Positions 10,055 to 19,897 of a stretch of DNA of 64,000 nucleotides are shown here, one piece after another (positions within the stretch are counted from its first letter, which is position 1; each line of letters starts with the position of its first letter). This stretch comes from Pseudomonadota bacterium (GTDB lineage Bacteria; Pseudomonadota; Gammaproteobacteria; Burkholderiales; JABEVD01). The position numbers and the translations under genes are program-made. Below the pieces are notes generated by a model. That model was not told where the DNA came from. It did no database searches and worked only from the letters and a program-made list of their open reading frames with translations. The DNA is taken from contig JAJZTQ010000007.1 of the NCBI GenBank assembly GCA_021848825.1, positions 21,133-85,132 of the forward strand. The letters run 5' to 3'.

Positions 10055-11080
10055 TTAACCAATATATTTTTCAATCAAAATTTCAGCGATTTGAACGCTG
10101 TTGAGCGCAGCGCCCTTCCTGACATTGTCGCTGACGACCCAGAGATCGAGCCCCATGGGATGCGAAATGTCCTCCCTTATCCTCCCGACGAAAACGGGGT
10201 CCCGTCCGGCCGCATCGATCGCAGGGGTCGGATAGCCGCCGGCCTTGCGCTCGTCCATGACGACCACGCCGGGCGCCTTTTTCAGGATTTCAGTGGCTTC
10301 GGCCGCTGTGATCTTCTTCCTTGTTTCGATGTGGACGGCCTCCGAATGACCATAGAATACCGGCACCCTGACAGCGGTGGGATTCACCCTGATCGATTCG
10401 TCTTCCATGATCTTCCTGGTTTCCCAGACCATCTTCATTTCTTCCTTGGTATAGCCGTTTTCCATGAAAACATCGATATGGGGAAGCACATTGAATGCGA
10501 TCCGCTTCGGGTAGACTTCGCAGACCACCTCCTTCTGATTGAAGAGCGAACTGGTCTGCTGCGCAAGCTCCTCTATCGCTTCCTTTCCAGTACCCGACAC
10601 GGCCTGGTAGGTCGCCACGTTGATCCGCTCTATCCCCACCGCATCGTGGATAGGCTTCAATGCGACCAGCATCTGTATGGTCGAACAGTTGGGATTGGCG
10701 ATGATCCCCCTGTTCCTGTAATGCGCGATGGCGTGAGGATTGACTTCGGGAACGACGAGCGGAATGTCTTCCTCGTACCTGAAATGGGCAGTATTGTCGA
10801 TCACGACACAGCCGGCCTCGGCAGCCCTGGGCGCATACTCCGCCGAGACGTTCCCTCCGGCCGAAAAAAGGCCGATCTGCGCCTTGGAGAAATCGAAATC
10901 CGCAACATCCAGAACGGTCACGTCGCGCCCCTGGAACCTGACCTTGCTTCCCGCCGAACGGCTGGACGCGAGCGGGTAGATTTCCCCGACAGGGAACTTG
11001 CGCTCTTCCAGGATGGAAAGCATCGTCTCTCCCACTGCACCCGTTGCGCCCAGAACGGCGACATCGTATTTCCTGCTCAT
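10055..11080 (-). CDS. asd: Aspartate-semialdehyde dehydrogenase
   Basis: 341 residues from the ATG at 11080. It reduces aspartyl phosphate to aspartate semialdehyde for Lys, Met, Thr and diaminopimelate synthesis. NADP-binding VLGATGAVGETML is at the N-terminus and the active-site cysteine is in ANPNCSTIQ. An ATG nine bases upstream (11089) is in frame, but GAGAGGA is better spaced for the inner ATG. It follows leuB by 18 bp; asd downstream of leuB is common in betaproteobacteria. Confidence 0.96.
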   Translation of the reverse strand: MSRKYDVAVLGATGAVGETMLSILEERKFPVGEIYPLASSRSAGSKVRFQGRDVTVLDVADFDFSKAQIGLFSAGGNVSAEYAPRAAEAGCVVIDNTAHFRYEEDIPLVVPEVNPHAIAHYRNRGIIANPNCSTIQMLVALKPIHDAVGIERINVATYQAVSGTGKEAIEELAQQTSSLFNQKEVVCEVYPKRIAFNVLPHIDVFMENGYTKEEMKMVWETRKIMEDESIRVNPTAVRVPVFYGHSEAVHIETRKKITAAEATEILKKAPGVVVMDERKAGGYPTPAIDAAGRDPVFVGRIREDISHPMGLDLWVVSDNVRKGAALNSVQIAEILIEKYIG

Positions 11081-11098
11081 CAAATTCATCCTCTCATC

Positions 11099-12163
11099 TC
11101 AAAGTCTCGCGGCGACAGCGTCGCCCATTTCCTTCGTGCCGACCCTTTTCATTCCCTCCTGGTGGATGTCCGGCGTCCTGAATCCTTCGAAAAGCGCCTT
11201 TCTCACCGCATCTTCTATCCGCTGAGCCGTCGCTTCGTCATCGAAGGTGTGGCGCATCATCATGGCGACAGAAAGGATCGTTGCAAGCGGATTCGCCACA
11301 TTCTGCCCGGCTATGTCGGGGGCTGAGCCGTGTATGGGTTCGAAAAGCCCCTTTCCTTGCGAATCGAGCGAAGCCGAAGGAAGCATGCCTATCGAGCCTG
11401 TCAGCATCGAGGCTTCGTCGGATAGAATGTCCCCGAACATGTTCCCTGTCACGATGACGTCGAACTGCTTGGGATTCCTGACGAGCTGCATCGCCGCATT
11501 GTCGACATACATGTGCGAAAGCTCGACTTCCGGATAATCCCTTGCGATCGCAGTCACCACTTCACGCCACAGCACGCTCGTCTCGAGCACGTTCGCCTTG
11601 TCGACCGAACACAGCCTCTTCTTCCGCTTCATCGCGGTCTTGAAAGCCACATGCGCAATCCTGGCTATCTCGGATTCACTGTAGAGCATGGTGTCGTACC
11701 CTTCCCGCTCCCCGTCGTCATTCTTCCTGAGCCCCTTAGGCTGGCCGAAATAGATGTCCCCGGTGAGCTCCCTCAGAATCATGATGTCGAGCCCCGAGAC
11801 CACTTCGGGCCTGAGGGAAGAAGAACCCGCAAGCTCCGGATAGAGCATCGCAGGTCTGAGATTTGCGAAAAGATTCAATTCCTTCCTGATCCTCAGGAGC
11901 CCCTGCTCCGGGCGCATCGGTCTAGGCAGACTGTCGTATCGATAGCCGCCCACTGCCCCCAACAATACCGCGTCGGCTTCTTTTGCAAGCCTGGATGTAA
12001 TCGCAGGATAGGGATCTCCTGCGGCATCGTACCCCGCCCCGCCTATGTCGCCGTATTCGAGCTCGATCTTCATGCCTTCCCTGGAAAGCACGTCCATCAC
12101 CTTCACAGCCTGAGACACGATCTCGGGCCCGATGCCGTCTCCCGGCAATACCGCAATTTTCAT
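11099..12163 (-). CDS. leuB: 3-isopropylmalate dehydrogenase
   Basis: 354 residues; oxidative decarboxylation of 3-isopropylmalate in leucine synthesis. The start [15 protein letters not shown] and the [12 protein letters not shown] dehydrogenase signature are intact, and the length is normal. It overlaps the leuD end by 4 nt. Confidence 0.97.
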   Translation of the reverse strand: MKIAVLPGDGIGPEIVSQAVKVMDVLSREGMKIELEYGDIGGAGYDAAGDPYPAITSRLAKEADAVLLGAVGGYRYDSLPRPMRPEQGLLRIRKELNLFANLRPAMLYPELAGSSSLRPEVVSGLDIMILRELTGDIYFGQPKGLRKNDDGEREGYDTMLYSESEIARIAHVAFKTAMKRKKRLCSVDKANVLETSVLWREVVTAIARDYPEVELSHMYVDNAAMQLVRNPKQFDVIVTGNMFGDILSDEASMLTGSIGMLPSASLDSQGKGLFEPIHGSAPDIAGQNVANPLATILSVAMMMRHTFDDEATAQRIEDAVRKALFEGFRTPDIHQEGMKRVGTKEMGDAVAARL

Positions 12164-12810
12164 TTTCCGTTCCTGTTGAAAAGCCAGGGCTGCACGCTTT
12201 CCCTTCTTTTTTCATACGCCCTGATTTCATCCTTGTGGATGAGGGTGAGCCCGATATCGTCCAGCCCCTCGACGAGGCAATGCTTTCTGAAGGAATCCAC
12301 ATCGAATGCGATCTTCTCGCCGGAAGGCGTCTCGATGAGCTGTTTCTCGAGGTCGACGGAAAGCCTGTAGCTCTCGCTTTCGAATGTCTCCCTGAAAAGC
12401 CTGTCCACGATCTCTGCATCGAGTCTGATGGGGAGCAGCCCGTTCTTGAAGCAGTTGTTGTAGAAGATGTCGGCAAAGGATGGCGCGATGATTGCCCTGA
12501 TTCCGTAATCCTCCAGCGCCCAGGGGGCATGCTCCCTCGACGAGCCGCAGCCGAAATTCTCGCGGCCGAGCAGGATTTCCGCGCCCTGGTAGCGCTTCTT
12601 GTTGAGCACGAATTCAGGATTCAACGGCCTCTTGCTGTTGTCCATGCCGGGCTCGCCGTGGTCCAGATAACGCCATTCGTCGAAAAGATTGGGGCCGAAT
12701 CCGCTTCTGTGGATGGACTTCAGAAACTGTTTCGGGATGATTGCGTCCGTATCGACATTGGGCCGATCGAGCGGCACGACGATTCCGTTCAGCTGTTTGA
12801 ATGCCTTCAT
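12160..12810 (-). CDS. leuD: 3-isopropylmalate dehydratase small subunit
   Basis: 216 residues from the ATG at 12810, which overlaps the leuC stop as ATGA. The frame stays open upstream, but the extra sequence is only the shadow of leuC. Contains the swivel-domain core [13 protein letters not shown] and [14 protein letters not shown]. With LeuC it isomerises 2- to 3-isopropylmalate. Confidence 0.97.
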   Translation of the reverse strand: MKAFKQLNGIVVPLDRPNVDTDAIIPKQFLKSIHRSGFGPNLFDEWRYLDHGEPGMDNSKRPLNPEFVLNKKRYQGAEILLGRENFGCGSSREHAPWALEDYGIRAIIAPSFADIFYNNCFKNGLLPIRLDAEIVDRLFRETFESESYRLSVDLEKQLIETPSGEKIAFDVDSFRKHCLVEGLDDIGLTLIHKDEIRAYEKRRESVQPWLFNRNGK

Positions 12811-14213
12811 GAAAGTTTCCCGGGATCGATGAAGTGGCCGGCAACGGCTGCCGCTGCAGCGAGCTCGGGGCTGACGAGATGGGTCCTTCCGCCCGGCCCC
12901 TGCCTTCCTTCGAAATTCCTGTTCGAAGTGGATGCGCAGCGCTCTCCGGGGCGGAGCCTGTCGTCGTTCATGGCAAGACACATCGAGCATCCCGGATCCC
13001 GCCATTCGAAACCCGCATCGATGAATATCCTGTCGAGCCCCTCTTCCTCGGCCTGATGCTTGACGAGTCCGGAGCCCGGAACGACCATGGCAAGCTTGAC
13101 GTTGCCCGCGACATGGCGTCCCCTCACGATCGCTGCCGCGGCCCTGAGATCCTCTATCCTGGAATTGGTGCAGGAGCCGATGAAGACCTTGTCGACCTGG
13201 ATGTCCTCCATCTTCGTGTCTGGCTTCAATCCCATGTATTCCAGCGCCTTTTCCATTCCCTGGCGCTTGACCGGATCCGCAACCTTTCCAGGGTCGGGAA
13301 CCGAGCCGTCTATCGGCACGACCATCTCGGGCGAAGTTCCCCAGGTGACCTGGGGTCTGATTTCCGCTGCATCGATCGTGACCTCTGAATCGAATGACGC
13401 GCCCTCGTCGCTCTTCAAGGTATTCCAGTAGCGGCATGCGGCATCGAACATCTCGCCTTTCGGGGAAAAAGGCCTTCCCCTGACATAGTCCAGGGTCTTT
13501 TCATCCACTGCGACCATGCCCGCTCTCGCCCCTGCCTCTATGGCCATGTTGCAAAGGGTCATCCGCCCTTCCATCGAAAGCGAGCGGATCGCGTTCCCGG
13601 AAAATTCCATTGCATATCCTGTTCCGCCTGCAGTGCCGATCTTCCCTATGATGTAGAGGGCGACGTCCTTCGCTGTGACACCGGGAGAGAGTTTCCCTTC
13701 AACCGAAATGCGCATGGATTTCGACTTCCTGGCGATCAGGCATTGCGTTGCAAGCACATGTTCGACTTCGGAAGTGCCTATGCCGAAGGCGAGCGCAGCG
13801 AATGCGCCATGCGTGCTGGTATGGGAATCTCCGCAGACGACCGTCATCCCGGGCAAGGTCGCGCCCTGCTCGGGACCCACGACGTGAACGATCCCCTGGC
13901 GCAGATCGTTCATCCTGAATTCCTCTATACCGAAATGCTCGCAGTTCGAGTCAAGGGTCTCGACCTGCAGCCTCGAGATGGGATCCTTGATCCCTGCTTC
14001 GCGCCCTGTCGTCGGAACGTTGTGGTCCGCCACGGCAAGAACGGATCCCTGGCGCCATGGGGTTCGGCCATTGATTCGAAGCCCTTCGAAGGCCTGGGGA
14101 CTCGTCACTTCGTGAACAAGATGCCTGTCTATGTAGAGCAATGCCGTGCCGTCTTCTTCCTGCCTGACGACATGGCTCTCCCACAATTTGTCATATAGAT
14201 TTCTCGGTTTCAT
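12807..14213 (-). CDS. leuC: 3-isopropylmalate dehydratase large subunit
   Basis: 468-residue aconitase-family enzyme. The three cysteine ligands of the 4Fe-4S cluster are visible in [13 protein letters not shown] and [11 protein letters not shown]. It is the first gene of a leuC-leuD-leuB-asd unit and diverges from the SCO1-like gene across about 95 bp. leuA lies separately near 48-50 kb with its own leader. Confidence 0.97.
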   Translation of the reverse strand: MKPRNLYDKLWESHVVRQEEDGTALLYIDRHLVHEVTSPQAFEGLRINGRTPWRQGSVLAVADHNVPTTGREAGIKDPISRLQVETLDSNCEHFGIEEFRMNDLRQGIVHVVGPEQGATLPGMTVVCGDSHTSTHGAFAALAFGIGTSEVEHVLATQCLIARKSKSMRISVEGKLSPGVTAKDVALYIIGKIGTAGGTGYAMEFSGNAIRSLSMEGRMTLCNMAIEAGARAGMVAVDEKTLDYVRGRPFSPKGEMFDAACRYWNTLKSDEGASFDSEVTIDAAEIRPQVTWGTSPEMVVPIDGSVPDPGKVADPVKRQGMEKALEYMGLKPDTKMEDIQVDKVFIGSCTNSRIEDLRAAAAIVRGRHVAGNVKLAMVVPGSGLVKHQAEEEGLDRIFIDAGFEWRDPGCSMCLAMNDDRLRPGERCASTSNRNFEGRQGPGGRTHLVSPELAAAAAVAGHFIDPGKLS

Positions 14214-14308
14214 GCCTTCAATTATTGCATAATTGGCGTTTTACCGACAGGGGCGCGCTTTTCCTCATCCTGAATCGGGACTACAATCCGATTTTGGCTC
14301 AACATTCG

Positions 14309-14902
14309 ATGATGCGCATACCGGCTTTTTTCATGATCCTGCTCGCCCTCCTCTCGGGATGCGGCGAGAAGAAGCAGGATCTCTACAAGGTTTTCCCCCA
14401 CGATCTCTCAGGCGTGAGCTACGGCAAGGACTTCCACCTCACCGATTTCAACGGAAAACCGAGGCAGCTGTCGGACTTCAGGGGAAAGGTCGTCGTGCTC
14501 TTTTTCGGCTATACCCATTGCCCTGACGTCTGCCCGACCACGCTTTCCGATCTTGCCATCGCGATGAAGAAACTGGGAAAGGAAGCAGACAAGGTCCAGG
14601 TGCTGTTCGTCACTGTCGACCCTGAAAGAGACACGCCGGAGATCCTTAAAAAATATGTCCCTTTCTTCAATCCGACATTCCTCGGCCTTTACGGAAATGC
14701 GGTAGAGACGAAGCGGACTGCCGATGAATTCCATGTCTTCTATCAGAAAGTGCAGATCGAGGATGACTGGAAGAATTACGCCATGGACCATACTGCGGGA
14801 TGCTTCGTCTTCGACAGACAAGGCCGTCTCAGGACCTACATGAAATACGGGGAAAAACCTGATGACATGGTCAAGGACATAGGAAAGCTGCTCAACTCCT
14901 GA
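14309..14902 (+). CDS. SCO1/SenC-family copper chaperone lipoprotein
   Basis: 197 residues from the ATG at 14309. An upstream in-frame ATG at 14225 would bury the signal peptide. The lipobox LLSGC marks a lipoprotein facing the periplasm. The SCO motif CxxxC is in THCPDVCPTT and the distal copper-binding His in DHTAGC. SCO proteins load the CuA site of cytochrome oxidase or act as thiol reductases. It is alone on the plus strand between two minus-strand operons, and no oxidase genes are adjacent. Confidence 0.92.
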   Translation: MMRIPAFFMILLALLSGCGEKKQDLYKVFPHDLSGVSYGKDFHLTDFNGKPRQLSDFRGKVVVLFFGYTHCPDVCPTTLSDLAIAMKKLGKEADKVQVLFVTVDPERDTPEILKKYVPFFNPTFLGLYGNAVETKRTADEFHVFYQKVQIEDDWKNYAMDHTAGCFVFDRQGRLRTYMKYGEKPDDMVKDIGKLLNS

Positions 14903-15383
14903 TCGCAGAGAGGATGCCCTTCAATATCGCTTCGGGTTCGGGCGGGCATCCGGGAATCTCGACATCAACCGGAATCACGCTCGATATTCCTCCGCAGCAG
15001 GCATAATTGCGCCTGCTGCAGTATATTCCGCCGTTCCTGCCGCAATCGCCCACCGCCACGACCAGCCTGGGTTCGGACATGGCATCATATGTTGCCTTCA
15101 GAGCCGCTTCCATGTGCCTGGAAACGGGGCCCGTGACGAGCAGCATGTCGGCATGCCTGGGACTTGCGACGAACTGGATGCCCGAGCCTTCCAGAAGGTA
15201 ATAGGGATTGTTGAGCGCATGGATCTCCAGCTCGCAGCCATTGCAGGAACCCGCATCGACATGCCTGATGGCGAGCGATTTCTCGAGCATTTCCATCCCG
15301 CCCACCTTGAGCGATGGATCGCAAGCAGGCGCAGGCTCCGTCTTGATGCCGTATTTCAGTATTTCCCTGATGATCCTGTACAT
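14892..15383 (-). CDS. hyfI: Hydrogenase-4-like small subunit (HyfI/HycG/NuoB family)
   Basis: 163 residues. The proximal 4Fe-4S cluster ligands are complete: GSCNGCELEI (two Cys), VGDCG and PGCPPEPEAI. This is the NuoB/HycG-type subunit at the junction of peripheral and membrane arms. It is the last gene of the six-gene cluster, immediately after the large subunit, and its 3' end runs 11 bp into the convergent SCO1 gene. No HyfH ferredoxin subunit accompanies it. Confidence 0.88.
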   Translation of the reverse strand: MYRIIREILKYGIKTEPAPACDPSLKVGGMEMLEKSLAIRHVDAGSCNGCELEIHALNNPYYLLEGSGIQFVASPRHADMLLVTGPVSRHMEAALKATYDAMSEPRLVVAVGDCGRNGGIYCSRRNYACCGGISSVIPVDVEIPGCPPEPEAILKGILSAIRS

Positions 15384-16868
15384 TTATAGATCGTGCCCGC
15401 TGTAGCTCAGATTGAATGACTTGTTGATCAATGGAAAGTCGGGAACGATGTTCCCCGTCACGGCGAATTCGAGCACGGGCCAGTTCTGCCATGAAGGATC
15501 ATGGGGATGCGCCCGCCTGATCACGCCATTTTCGATCTCCAGCGCCAGCAGCACCTCGCCCCTGAAACCTTCCACCCATCCTGCGCCGAATCCGCTGCAG
15601 GCAGGAAGATTTTGCATGATCTCCCCTTCCGGCAGCCTCTCTATCATCATCCTGATCAGTCTGAGGCTTTCGAATATCTCGTCGAACCGGACTGAAACCC
15701 TTGCCGCGACATCCCCGCCGTAGTGGGTCGCCATGGAAACATCCAGCATATCGTATGGAAAATAGGCATGATCGACCCTGATGTCTGCCGCATTCCTGCT
15801 CGCACGCCCCGCAAGCCCTGTCAGCCCCAGTGCTGCGGCAAGGGCCGGCTCCACCTTCCCTGTCGTCAGGAACCTGTCCTGAAGGCCCGTATGATCCATG
15901 TAGATCTCGCGCAGATCCCTGACCTTCGACTCGATGATGTTCGTCTCCTCGATCATTTTCCCGCCCTCTTCGAAGTCCCCCGACATGCCTCCGGGCACGA
16001 CCAGATCCATCATCAGGCGATGGCCGAAAACCGATTTGTTGATTCTCAGCATGTCTTCCCGGATGACTGAAAACTGCGCAAGGCCGAATGAAAAGCCAGC
16101 ATCGTTGCCCAGCGCCCCCAGATCCGCAAGGTGGTTCGCCACCCGCTCGCGTTCGAGCGCTATTCCCCTCAGCAGTCCGGCCCTGGAAGAAACCGTGATG
16201 CCGCAGGCTGCCTCGACCGCCATGGCATAGGCCCAGGAATAGGCGACCGTGCTGTCCCCGCTTATCCTCGCGGCAAGCCTCGCCCCTTCAGGAATCGTCA
16301 TGCCTTCGAACGCCTTTTCTATTCCCTTGTGCTTGTAGCCCAGCCTTTCCTCCAGCCTCAGGAGCTTTTCCCCGACGACCTGGAACCTGAAATGTCCGGG
16401 CTCTATGATGCCTGCATGAACGGGACCCACTGCGATCTCGTGAACCCCTTCGCCTTCCACCCTGACGAAAGGATAGTCTTCGGAAGAAGGCGTCGCCCCC
16501 TGCAATCCCCCCTTTCTCAAGGGGAATTTCCAGAAGCCGTGGCATAGCCATGGCCGCTTGTCCCGCCCCTGATGGTCGATGCCGTGCATGTCGAAGATGG
16601 AACGCTGCATTCGGGAGGCGCAGGGAAAGATTCCCGAGAGGTCGGGATAGCTCCCTCCCTCCACGCGATGCTTCACGATCAGCATGCCTTTCGACAAGAC
16701 ATAGGCTGCATGAACGAATGCCCCTTCTTCGGTTTCGCTTCCCCAGAGAGAGACGAGCCGCCCCCCTTCATCCCTGCAGCTTTCCGCCCTCTCCAGCCAG
16801 TCGCCTTCCGCCTTCCATATCGGCGCGATGCCTCGGATCCTTTCCATGCCTTCGAAATCCATATTCAT
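15384..16868 (-). CDS. hyfG: Hydrogenase-4-like large subunit (NuoC-NuoD fusion) lacking NiFe cysteines
   Basis: 494 residues from the ATG at 16868, which overlaps the upstream stop as ATGA. An N-terminal NuoC-like part is followed by the HycE/NuoD-like catalytic domain. The positions that hold CxxC pairs in NiFe enzymes read RISGDSTVAYS near the middle and NKSFNLSYSGHDL at the end. The protein has only five scattered cysteines and no CxxC pair. It thus cannot bind NiFe as known enzymes do and resembles the 'Ehr' (hydrogenase-related) group. It probably ends naturally, without maturation-protease processing. Confidence 0.85.
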   Translation of the reverse strand: MNMDFEGMERIRGIAPIWKAEGDWLERAESCRDEGGRLVSLWGSETEEGAFVHAAYVLSKGMLIVKHRVEGGSYPDLSGIFPCASRMQRSIFDMHGIDHQGRDKRPWLCHGFWKFPLRKGGLQGATPSSEDYPFVRVEGEGVHEIAVGPVHAGIIEPGHFRFQVVGEKLLRLEERLGYKHKGIEKAFEGMTIPEGARLAARISGDSTVAYSWAYAMAVEAACGITVSSRAGLLRGIALERERVANHLADLGALGNDAGFSFGLAQFSVIREDMLRINKSVFGHRLMMDLVVPGGMSGDFEEGGKMIEETNIIESKVRDLREIYMDHTGLQDRFLTTGKVEPALAAALGLTGLAGRASRNAADIRVDHAYFPYDMLDVSMATHYGGDVAARVSVRFDEIFESLRLIRMMIERLPEGEIMQNLPACSGFGAGWVEGFRGEVLLALEIENGVIRRAHPHDPSWQNWPVLEFAVTGNIVPDFPLINKSFNLSYSGHDL

Positions 16869-18304
16869 CCTATCAGCCTTGCCGCATCGTTGTACCATTG
16901 AGCGAGATGGCGCGGAATGTAGAGGCCCAGAACGAGCACGATGGCGAGATGAATCATGATGGGAAGGTAGGCCGGCGCATGGGGAAGCGCCATCCCTTTC
17001 GATTCCCCCCATACCATGGACTGCACTCTGCCGAATATGGCGGCGAAAGCAACGCCCAATGCGACGAGAAGAATGGGGGTCGCCCATGGATGGCTCTGCA
17101 TGGCATGGGTGAGAATCAGGAATTCGCTCGTGAATACGCCGAAAGGCGGCATGCCGAGTATCGCAAGCCCGCCCAGCATCAGCCCCCATCCCACTGCGGG
17201 CGATTTGATCAACCCCGTGATCTTGTCCATCGATTTCGTCCCCGAATGCTGCGCTGCATGCCCTACAGCGAAGAAGATCGCGGACTTGGTCAGGGAATGG
17301 ACGGTCATGTGCAGCAGCCCTGCGAAATTCGCCCCTATTCCGAATGCAAAAGTCATGAGGCCCATGTGTTCGATGGAGGAATAGCCGAAAAGGCGCTTGA
17401 TGTCCTTCTGCTTCCAGAGCAGAAAGGCAGCGGTCAACACGGAGAGCAGCCCAAAGGCGATCATCAGATTGTCTGCGAAGCGGGTTTCGAGCGCCCCCGA
17501 GACCAGGATCTTGCCTCTCACGACGGCATAGAGCGCAACGTTGAGCAGGAGCCCCGAGAGCACCGCCGAAACCGGGGTCGGGCCTTCCGCATGGGCGTCA
17601 GGCAGCCAGCTGTGCAGCGGCACGAGCCCGACCTTGGTGCCGTATCCGACCAGCAGGAAAACGAAGGCGATGGAAAGAACGGTCGGCTCGAGACTGCCTT
17701 TCGCAGCATTGAGGTGAGTCCAGAGGAGCGCAGTTCCCCCCGCTCCCAGGACCTTTTCGGCTGCGAAATAGATCAGGATCGTGCCGAATAGCGCCTGCGC
17801 GATCCCGACCCCGCAGAGGATGAAATACTTCCACGCCGCTTCGAGGCTTTCTCTCGTTCGGTAAAGACTGACCAGAAGAACCGTGGCAAGGGTTGCCCCT
17901 TCCATCGCGACCCAGAGGATGCCGAGATTGTTGGTGGTGAGGGCGAGCAGCATGGTGAAGCAGAAAATCTGGTACATGCTGTGATAGAGCCTCAACTGGT
18001 AGTTCGTCAGCCCGCTCAGAACCTGCTCGTTCCTCATGTAGGGTCTCGAGAAGATCGTCGTGGTGAAGGCGACGAACGCGGTCAGCACGACCAGGAAGAC
18101 GTTGAATGAGTCGATGAAGAACTGCTCGTGAAAAACGATCATGGGGCCGTGGAGCAGCACTCTCAACGCCAGCAGGATGGCCGAAACCAGCGTCAGCAGG
18201 CTCGCAGCCGAATTGAATTCGGGCGCCCAGCGCCGGTTCCCCCATTTTGCGAGGAATGCGCCTCCAAGAAGCGGGAAACCCAGTACGGCCAGCATCTCCA
18301 TCAT
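16865..18304 (-). CDS. hyfF: Proton-pumping antiporter-like subunit (HyfF/NuoN family)
   Basis: 479 residues from the ATG at 18304, which overlaps the hyfE stop as ATGA. About 14 hydrophobic segments. The conserved block VGYGTKVGLVPLHSWLPDAH carries the lysine and acidic residues of the NuoL/M/N channel family, followed by SIEHMGLM and a His-rich helix (LLHMTVHSLTKSA). Inferred role: proton or ion translocation in the membrane arm of the complex. Confidence 0.9.
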   Translation of the reverse strand: MMEMLAVLGFPLLGGAFLAKWGNRRWAPEFNSAASLLTLVSAILLALRVLLHGPMIVFHEQFFIDSFNVFLVVLTAFVAFTTTIFSRPYMRNEQVLSGLTNYQLRLYHSMYQIFCFTMLLALTTNNLGILWVAMEGATLATVLLVSLYRTRESLEAAWKYFILCGVGIAQALFGTILIYFAAEKVLGAGGTALLWTHLNAAKGSLEPTVLSIAFVFLLVGYGTKVGLVPLHSWLPDAHAEGPTPVSAVLSGLLLNVALYAVVRGKILVSGALETRFADNLMIAFGLLSVLTAAFLLWKQKDIKRLFGYSSIEHMGLMTFAFGIGANFAGLLHMTVHSLTKSAIFFAVGHAAQHSGTKSMDKITGLIKSPAVGWGLMLGGLAILGMPPFGVFTSEFLILTHAMQSHPWATPILLVALGVAFAAIFGRVQSMVWGESKGMALPHAPAYLPIMIHLAIVLVLGLYIPRHLAQWYNDAARLIG

Positions 18305-18948
18305 TCCTCTTTCTTCTCCAGATGCTTGAGATCCAGGCTTTCGAATTTTTCCCTGATCTGGAAAAAGAAAACGCCGAGGATCAGCACGCCGACCAGCACG
18401 TCGAGCGCAACGCCGAGTTCGACAACCATGGGCATGCCGTAAGTGGTGCTGGTGGCCGCGAAGAAAAGCCCGTTTTCCATGGAAAGAAAGCCTATCACCT
18501 GGGAGATCGCCTTGCTTCGCGTGATCATCATCAGCAGCGACAGCAGCACGCAGGCCATGGCGATGCCTATGGTGCCCCGGGTGATGGTCCCGGCAAGATG
18601 GGAAATGGGCAGCGCAAGATTGAAGGAGACGATCACGATGGCGATGCCTGCCAGCATGGTCGAAGGGATGTTGATCAGCGTCTCGACATCCCATTCGACG
18701 TTGAGCTGCCTGATCATCCTGAAAAGGATCCACGGCAGGATCACCACCTTCAGGGAAAGCGTGAGCAATGCCGAATAATAGAGGTGAGCCTGTCCCGTGG
18801 TCGATGCGATCACGATGGTATTGGTGAAAAGGGTCAGGCCCTGGATCATGAAGAGGCTGACGAGCAGCTTGATCCGCCTCTGTGAAAGCATGGCGAAAGC
18901 GAGAAGAAGGAGGATGGATGCGAGCAGGTTGATGAATTGTCCGGCCAT
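18301..18948 (-). CDS. hyfE: Hydrogenase-4 component E-like membrane subunit
   Basis: 215 residues with about six to seven hydrophobic segments and a charged tail ending KKEE. HyfE-type proteins are NuoK-like small membrane subunits. It overlaps hyfF by 4 nt and lies 1 bp after hyfC. Confidence 0.85.
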   Translation of the reverse strand: MAGQFINLLASILLLLAFAMLSQRRIKLLVSLFMIQGLTLFTNTIVIASTTGQAHLYYSALLTLSLKVVILPWILFRMIRQLNVEWDVETLINIPSTMLAGIAIVIVSFNLALPISHLAGTITRGTIGIAMACVLLSLLMMITRSKAISQVIGFLSMENGLFFAATSTTYGMPMVVELGVALDVLVGVLILGVFFFQIREKFESLDLKHLEKKEE

Positions 18949-18949
18949 G

Positions 18950-19897
18950 TCAGGCTCCCAGCAGGAAATGGACGAGCATGCCCAGCACGCCGAAGAGGAA
19001 GGCCGTTCCCATGAACTCGGGCGCCCTGAAGATGCGCTGCTTGGCCAGGACGGTCTCGATCAGCGCAAGTCCGAATCCCGCAACAAGAAGCTTCAGGATC
19101 AGGATCGGCAGGGCGAAGGCCATGCCTGCCCAGTCGGCGCTCTGGGCGATGCCCCATGGAGCGAAAAGCGCGATGCCTATGGTCACATAGGCGAAAAGCT
19201 TGATCGAACTCGCCCATTCGATCAGCGCCAGGTGTCTGGCCGAATATTCCAGTATCATCGCCTCGTGGATCATGGTGAGCTCGAGATGGCTTGCCGGATT
19301 GTCGACAGGAATCCGGGCATTTTCAGCGAGAAGCACCATCAGGAAGGCGATTCCCGCGAAAGCCATGCTCGGATAGATCTCGACATGCCTGTGGGCGAGG
19401 GTCTCGACGATCACCGTGAGCGAAGTCGACTGGCTGATCAATGACGCCGTGAAGAGCACCATCAGCAGCGCCGGTTCGGCCAGGAAGCCGACCAGCATTT
19501 CCCGGCGCGCGCCCATGCCGCCGAAAGCCGTGCCGATATCCATGGCGGCGAGCGAAATGGCAATTCGGGCCAGCGCGAATATGCCTGCAAGCGCGATGGC
19601 GTCAGCCGCCTTCGAAAAGCTGAGGTCTGTCGCAAGTGAAGGAACGATCGACGCGGCAAGGCACATCGATCCGAAAAGGACGTAGGGCACCCCCCTGAAA
19701 AGAGGAGAGGCATTTTTCGCGATTACTGCATCCTTCTTGAAAAGCTTGCCCAGCTTCCTATAGGGCTGATCGATGCCTGCCCCCTTCCTGTTCTGCAGCC
19801 ATGACCTGCACTGGTTCACCCAGCCCATCAGCAGAGGCGCGATCAGAACAGTCAGGAAAAGCTGCATCAACTGTGTGAAAAGGCCGAAAGCGCTCAT
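18950..19897 (-). CDS. hyfC: Hydrogenase-4-like NuoH-family membrane subunit
   Basis: 315 residues from the ATG at 19897, overlapping the hyfB stop as ATGA. NuoH/HyfC features are the basic loop around NRKGAGIDQPYRKLGKLF and the acidic loop AENARIPVDNPASHLELTM. It anchors the small and large subunits to the membrane and links the redox part to the pumps. Confidence 0.9.
   Translation of the reverse strand: MSAFGLFTQLMQLFLTVLIAPLLMGWVNQCRSWLQNRKGAGIDQPYRKLGKLFKKDAVIAKNASPLFRGVPYVLFGSMCLAASIVPSLATDLSFSKAADAIALAGIFALARIAISLAAMDIGTAFGGMGARREMLVGFLAEPALLMVLFTASLISQSTSLTVIVETLAHRHVEIYPSMAFAGIAFLMVLLAENARIPVDNPASHLELTMIHEAMILEYSARHLALIEWASSIKLFAYVTIGIALFAPWGIAQSADWAGMAFALPILILKLLVAGFGLALIETVLAKQRIFRAPEFMGTAFLFGVLGMLVHFLLGA

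Noticed and set aside
10013..11326. 437-codon plus-strand open frame opposite asd and leuB
   Set aside because: It crosses two well-conserved genes on the other strand and has no recognisable domain; typical antisense shadow in GC-rich DNA.
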